From Limnanthes douglasii subsp. nivea (lineage: Eukaryota; Streptophyta; Magnoliopsida; Brassicales; Limnanthaceae), in the NCBI GenBank assembly GCA_036936605.1, contig JAUPFV010000003.1:101317278-101381277 (forward strand): a stretch of DNA of 64,000 nt, read 5' to 3'. Of this stretch, positions 59,454 to 64,000 are shown piece after piece. How positions within the stretch are numbered: position 1 is the first letter of the stretch; every line of letters begins with the position of its first letter. The notes under the pieces are model-generated. The model made no database searches and was not told where the DNA came from. It worked only from the letters and a program-made list of their open reading frames with translations. The translations under genes were made by a program, and so were the position numbers.

Positions 59454-59779
59454 TGATAAGGGTGCAATTCACCGATATTAATAAAAAGAGTCAATTGTAA
59501 ATAGAAAGAGATTAATATGCGTGTTATAGTATTTATTATTTATTACAGGGTGATTTGTAAACAAAGTATTTTATAAAGGACCAAAGGAGAAATAAAACAA
59601 GACCACCAAGGACATAAATGGGTCAACTATTCCCCACTATAAAAGGAGACCCATTATTCATGGTAGGTGGTATTGAATATAATATTCTATTTCTACTTTC
59701 TTTCTCTAGAATATTGAGCCTTAGTCACATCAGGTCCAAGATCCAATATTATTCCCTTTTGTCATTTATTCTCTCATCA
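59454..59779 (+). repeat. 3' LTR of the younger gypsy element
   Basis: 326 bp, TGATAAGGGTG to CTCTCATCA. Differs from the 5' LTR by scattered substitutions and a few short indels (for example at the A-run near 59486 and GGTGGTATTG near 59665). Confidence 0.95.
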
Positions 59780-62560
59780 GTCAGAGCGCCAATTTTTTTT
59801 ATGATGGAGCGCGTCGAGATATTCTGAAAAGCTCTAGAAGTCGCAAGGTAGCCTATTATGAGAATTTTACATGCAACTTTACGTTATTGACATAGATGAT
59901 ATATGTAATTTACGACAATACTAAAGAACAAATGCGATACCAGCCTTAGCGTAACATGGGTTCTCCCGATTAGAAGCATTCAAATCGACACTTTTTCTCT
60001 TATCACAATGACCATGGTGACCAGAGAAACGAATGTTGGCCTCTTAACGAGGAGATCCATAGGCTCATCGATAGTAGAGAGCTCGTGCAATTCATCAAGT
60101 AACAGGAAAGCGTCCGCCAAAAGGAAAAGAAAGACAATAGTAAACTAGAGAAAAAGATGTTCAATGGCAGAATAAGAGGGTAGACAAAGGCAAACAGCAG
60201 TGGTCATTCACGATCTCCATATGATAAACATTGACAAGCGACGATCCGACGTCAAGGAAAAGACTTAAGACAAGCTACGAGGTACACGCCATGAAAGGTT
60301 CTTCTTACCATAATTATCGTGATACGGTGGTCGATCTTACTTTTTAATGATGATGATCTACGGGGGATCGTGACACCCTACGGGGATGCATTAACGATTA
60401 ATTTGAACAACGGGGGTTGGTGGTAACCCAGATGTTGGTCGATGAAAGAATCTCAGTGAATATAATATTTGAGGCAAGTTATGATAGAATATTAGAGGTT
60501 TCCCCATACCAATCCACGCATCGATATCTGGTAGGATATGTGGGTAAGTCATCCTAGTGCATAGGAGAGGTCAAACTCATGGTAAAAGTTGGCTATGTCA
60601 ACACTAAAAAGTAACTCATGTTGTTATTCATGATCTCTGAATCCCCCAGATTCTATCACGCCATCATCGACAGATCGTGGCTAGGCTCAATGGAGGTTAT
60701 CCCATGCAATTTTCAGAAATGCATCAAGTACCCTGTCGGCAACACGGTAAGGATCATCAAGGAGAGCTAGTGGAGTGCCAAAACCTATAATGTTAACCGT
60801 CGACCCATCCACACCGCCATAATAGTAATTAATTAGTGATGTGGTGGGGGATCGGCCTGTAAACTCTATCTCATAGCCTGATATGGTGAACGATCACCGA
60901 GAAACAGATTGGATGGTTAGTGCTTCCAAAAACGCGAGTGAAGAATTCATTACAGAAGGACACATTCATGAATCAATAACGAACTAGAATCTATTTTTTA
61001 TGTCCCATGATAACTTTATTACAATAGAATATGGATAGTTTTATATGGAGTGCTAGTGATGTCCCAGGGGTCAACCCTTCGGTTATTTTCCATGAGCTAG
61101 CCATCGATAGACGAGCTAAGCATATCCACCAGAAACAACAATCATTCTCGGAAAAGAAGGCCAAAACAATTACCAATGAGTTAAAGAAGCTCATTTGACT
61201 TGGATACATTCTTAGAGATAAGTACCCAGTGTGGGTGGTAAACCTTATTTTGGTTAAAACGAAGGGTAGGAAATGGCACATGTGCTCAGACTTCACCGAC
61301 CTTAACCAAGCTTACCCGTATGACGCATTTCCGCTCCTTCGTATTGACCAGTTTATGGATTTGGCTTTGGGATGATGGTACCTATCATTCATGGATGCAT
61401 AATCAGGATATAATCAAATCTACATGCATCTCAAGGATGAAGAACATACCACTTTTCAGACAAAAAGGGGCTCTATTTCTACATCGTTATGTCGTAAGGT
61501 CTCAAGAATGCAAGTTCCACATACTAGCGCATGATCACTCAAAATTTTTAGAACCAACTCGAAAATGATATGGATCAATTAAAAGCATGACTGCAGATGG
61601 AACCCCCCTAAGAACATCAAGGAAGAACGGTGTTTAATTGGACGCCTAGAGGTATTGTCACACTTCATTTCTCGTGCATCAGGGAATCCCTGAAGCCACA
61701 TTTTCTTTCAGGTCCTTCAAGGAGCTAAGAAATTTGTTTGGGAAGATAAATATAGTGAAGCATTAATGCACTAAAAATTACCTTACATCACTAGAGCTTT
61801 TATCCGCTCCCACCTCTGGTGAACCCCGCTTCCTCTACCTTTCAGCATCTGTTTTTTCTGTTAGTGCGGTGTTAGTTCGTGAACCAGATGATATACAACG
61901 GCCGATCTATTACACCAGCAAAACTTTGATCGAGGCAGAAACCCATTATTTTAATTTGGAAAAACTAGCCCTAGGATTGGTAATACTGTCACCGTGCGTA
62001 CATATTTTCCCTTGAGGACGTATTGCAAAAACATGATATATCGAATGACTAACGAGATGGTATGTGGCGATAGGTGAGTATAAAATCAAGTACGAACCCT
62101 GTATTACGATCAAAGGTCAAGGCATTGTCGACTTCATTAATGATTTCTCCACATCGCGAGGAAAAAATAGCACGACCGAACCCGAAGGAGATGACACCCT
62201 GTAGGATTGGACTATCAAAGCCAACGAAACCTTAGGTACACTTGGAGGCAGAGTCAGTATCGTTATGAAAATTCCTACGTGCGACCAGACTCGACAAACC
62301 ATCTTGTTTGGCTTCTCCGTCACGAACAATATAGCTAAATATGAGGTTTTCCTATGAGGCATGAAGTTGGTCCATATTTATGGAGCATGAGCAATATGCG
62401 TCTGATCTGACTCCCAACTGGTGGTTAACCAGACATAGGGCTTCTATGACACCAAACATGATGTGACCTGTCATTACCTTGCACTAAAAAATAATGTTTC
62501 ACTTCAAGTTTTCTATAGTTTGGGCATCAGAGGGAGACAACACGACGATATGCCAACACT
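59780..62560 (+). pseudogene. Pol remnant of the old gypsy element
   Basis: Resumes after the nested element. 60040-60110 is the Gag end (EEIHRLIDSRELVQFIK-like). 60370-60780 is the protease region (HDDALVINL-like, LVDERISVNIIFEASYDR, YHAIIDRSWL). 61090-61560 is RT (WHMCSDFTDLNQAYPYDAFP, then LLRIDQFMDL, SFMDA, SGYNQIYMHL). 61730-62240 is RNase H (LYLSASVFSVSAVLVRE-like, YYTSKTLIEAETHYFNLEKL). Dense stops and frame changes. No Y-I-D-D or integrase block was readable. It continues the gag at 42.1-43.3 kb. Confidence 0.75.
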
Positions 62561-64000
62561 ACCGAGTTTTGTTGGGTCTACATAAATAAATCATGACAAA
62601 ATTAGCACCCATACCAGGAGCAGTATTCTAATCAAATCAAGTTATACTCACTTCAATCGCCAACTCAATTTGTTATTACACTATCTTCGTCATTGGCTTA
62701 TTGTCCTAAATAGACAGGTCCATGTAATACTTTAATTGGAGCAACATCATCATCGATGGGTGTAGCATGAGCGAGTCAGATGGCAAGCTTTCTGCCATCT
62801 TGGGAGCAATACGGGCAGAACCAATGGCATCTTCTCTCAATTGCACCAGGCCAGAAGTTACGATGTCTGCGAAGGATGACTCAGACCCCACATCATTCAC
62901 AAAAGGCTCCCCTATAGCATTGTACATTTAGGAAACTCAGTTACCAACGCACGCTACATTGTCGCACCCACATCATTGGCCTATTATTTTACAACATCAG
63001 CAACCTCCGCCTTGCCATCTGAATTTTCTAGTATCACCACTAAGGTGATGTACCTTCTTCCCTTACCACATCGGGCAGCGATGTCACATTCATTCCCTTT
63101 CTTTCCAAACCTCATTCATCAACTACCAACAATTTTCTCTACAATATTAATATTGTATTTCTTACCATATTTTTTTCTCTTAAAAGAAGGAACTTCATCA
63201 TCCTCCAATTCTTCATGTTCCTCAACCATGGGGATCATTACCTTTGACACCATGGTCACCTTATTCATTTGCCTTCGATCGATGGACTACTGGTACCTTC
63301 TTAGTGACTACCCTCATCGGTCTCTTTAGTTACAAATTCATCATCTTGCCTCACAATCTTTACTCAAGCGGGCAATGAATCTTCCATCTCCTAACCCTTT
63401 CGACTATGAGGTGCGGCCAAGCCAACCCTGTTACTATTCTTGTTCATGAACTTTTGCAATATCAGAGCTCGTAACTATTGCAACATCCTCAGTGGCCATT
63501 ATTTTCACATGGCCCCCTTTAGTGACCTCCAATTCAAGAATATTCCACTAACTCGAGCGAAGATAGTTTACCTGTGTAAACAAGCGCGACGAGTCCAGAC
63601 CCCACACGACATTTGCAGGAGCTGATAGGCTTCGTAATAGATTGATGAAACTTTCTAGTTTGCCTTCTCTGCACCACTCTTGATGCTTCCTTGCATCTGC
63701 AAAATACACAAATTTATATTAATAAAATATATAATAGTACATATCTTCTTAGGCGAATCAAAACCAACACTCCTTACATTTTGCCTTTCGTGCTCCCAGT
63801 TCTTGGAGACATATACAAAATATTTTTCCAGTTTTGTCTAACTGTAGCAAATTAACCAGTCTTCTTACCCCTGCTAAAGATTGAAGAAATGAGAGTAAGC
63901 CAATATAGAAACGTTAACCATAGGTAGCAAATCGGCCAAGCACACAAGGATTTGAAGCAGTTTACAGCTTACAACTATACTTAGTGGCATCCTATAGATA
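62561..64000. other. Low-information end of window
   Basis: No intact gene. The minus-strand frame 62927-62706 and plus-strand frame 62976-63329 show no family. On the minus strand at about 63835-63775 the text TKLEKYFVYVSKNWEHERQN resembles the WK-KFFFV--NWE motif of Transposase_28-type antisense frames of gypsy elements, followed by a GTAAGG that could be a donor site. This might be the antisense frame of the old gypsy element. Weak evidence. Confidence 0.3.

Larger units (their letters stand above)
43447..59779 (+). mobile_element. Younger Ty3/gypsy element with antisense ORF
   Basis: Bounded by LTRs of 330 and 326 bp that start TGATAAGGG and end CATCA. Inside, in order: primer binding site, gag, protease, RT, RNase H, a second RNase H, integrase, a 92-bp tandem array, an antisense frame and a polypurine tract. 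Removing the 6.0 kb LINE leaves about 10.3 kb. Tat-lineage plant elements (Retand, Grande, Ogre) share the extra RNase H and an antisense frame after pol, and this one most likely belongs there. The LTRs differ at roughly 17-20 positions by eye, so it is fairly old. All coding parts are broken. Confidence 0.9.
41339..62560 (+). mobile_element. Old Ty3/gypsy element, split by a younger one
   Basis: Left part 41339-43446: probable LTR, primer binding site and gag. Right part 59780-62560: protease, RT and RNase H remnants, in order and orientation continuous with the left part. The younger gypsy element 43447-59779 lies between them near the gag carboxy end. Every frame is broken. No integrase or 3' LTR was found, so the right end is truncated or lies beyond recognition. 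The left boundary is approximate. Confidence 0.7.

Noticed and set aside
1..64000. tRNA, rRNA, CRISPR or bacterial-type systems
   Set aside because: No cloverleaf, rRNA or direct-repeat/spacer array was recognised; the sequence is plant nuclear.

Overview
The window is AT-rich nuclear DNA of a flowering plant, probably a eudicot. The evidence is two intron-containing plant genes, plant lineages of LTR retrotransposons and a LINE, a MULE-type transposon and a decayed fragment of plastid DNA. Species cannot be read from the sequence. There are no bacterial operons, CRISPR arrays, tRNA or rRNA genes that I can recognise.

Only two host genes look intact. At 20949-23940 (+) is a phospholipase D most like the alpha-4 (PLD-epsilon) class, four exons, 745 residues, both HKD motifs present. 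At 27157-28636 (-) is a FLX-like coiled-coil protein (FLXL3 type), four coding exons plus a probable leader intron, 285 residues. They converge on a 3.2 kb spacer that holds two tandem duplications.

The rest is mostly transposon debris. 1-4.7 kb: AT-rich spacer with a palindromic repeat array and short degenerate repeats. 4.7-9.9 kb: an old Ty1/copia element with short LTRs and a decayed gag-pol. 9.9-18.6 kb: spacer with dispersed short motifs and a minus-strand copia remnant at 15.2-16.5 kb. 18.9-20.3 kb: plastid rpl36-rps11-rpoA DNA, decayed, directly upstream of the PLD gene. About 29.95-40.2 kb: a MULE-type element with a decayed transposase (+) facing a decayed Ulp1-protease-like gene (-), laced with copies of two short motifs. 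41.3-62.6 kb: a three-level nest. An old Ty3/gypsy element is split by a younger gypsy element (43447-59779, LTRs about 95% alike), whose antisense reading frame is in turn split by a LINE (51724-57744) with a 17-19 bp target-site duplication. 62.6-64 kb: low-information sequence with a hint of another antisense retroelement frame.

The observations most worth following are the two short motifs that fill the non-coding gaps of the MULE, the antisense frame and 92-bp tandem repeats of the younger gypsy element, and the scrambled junction at its left edge.
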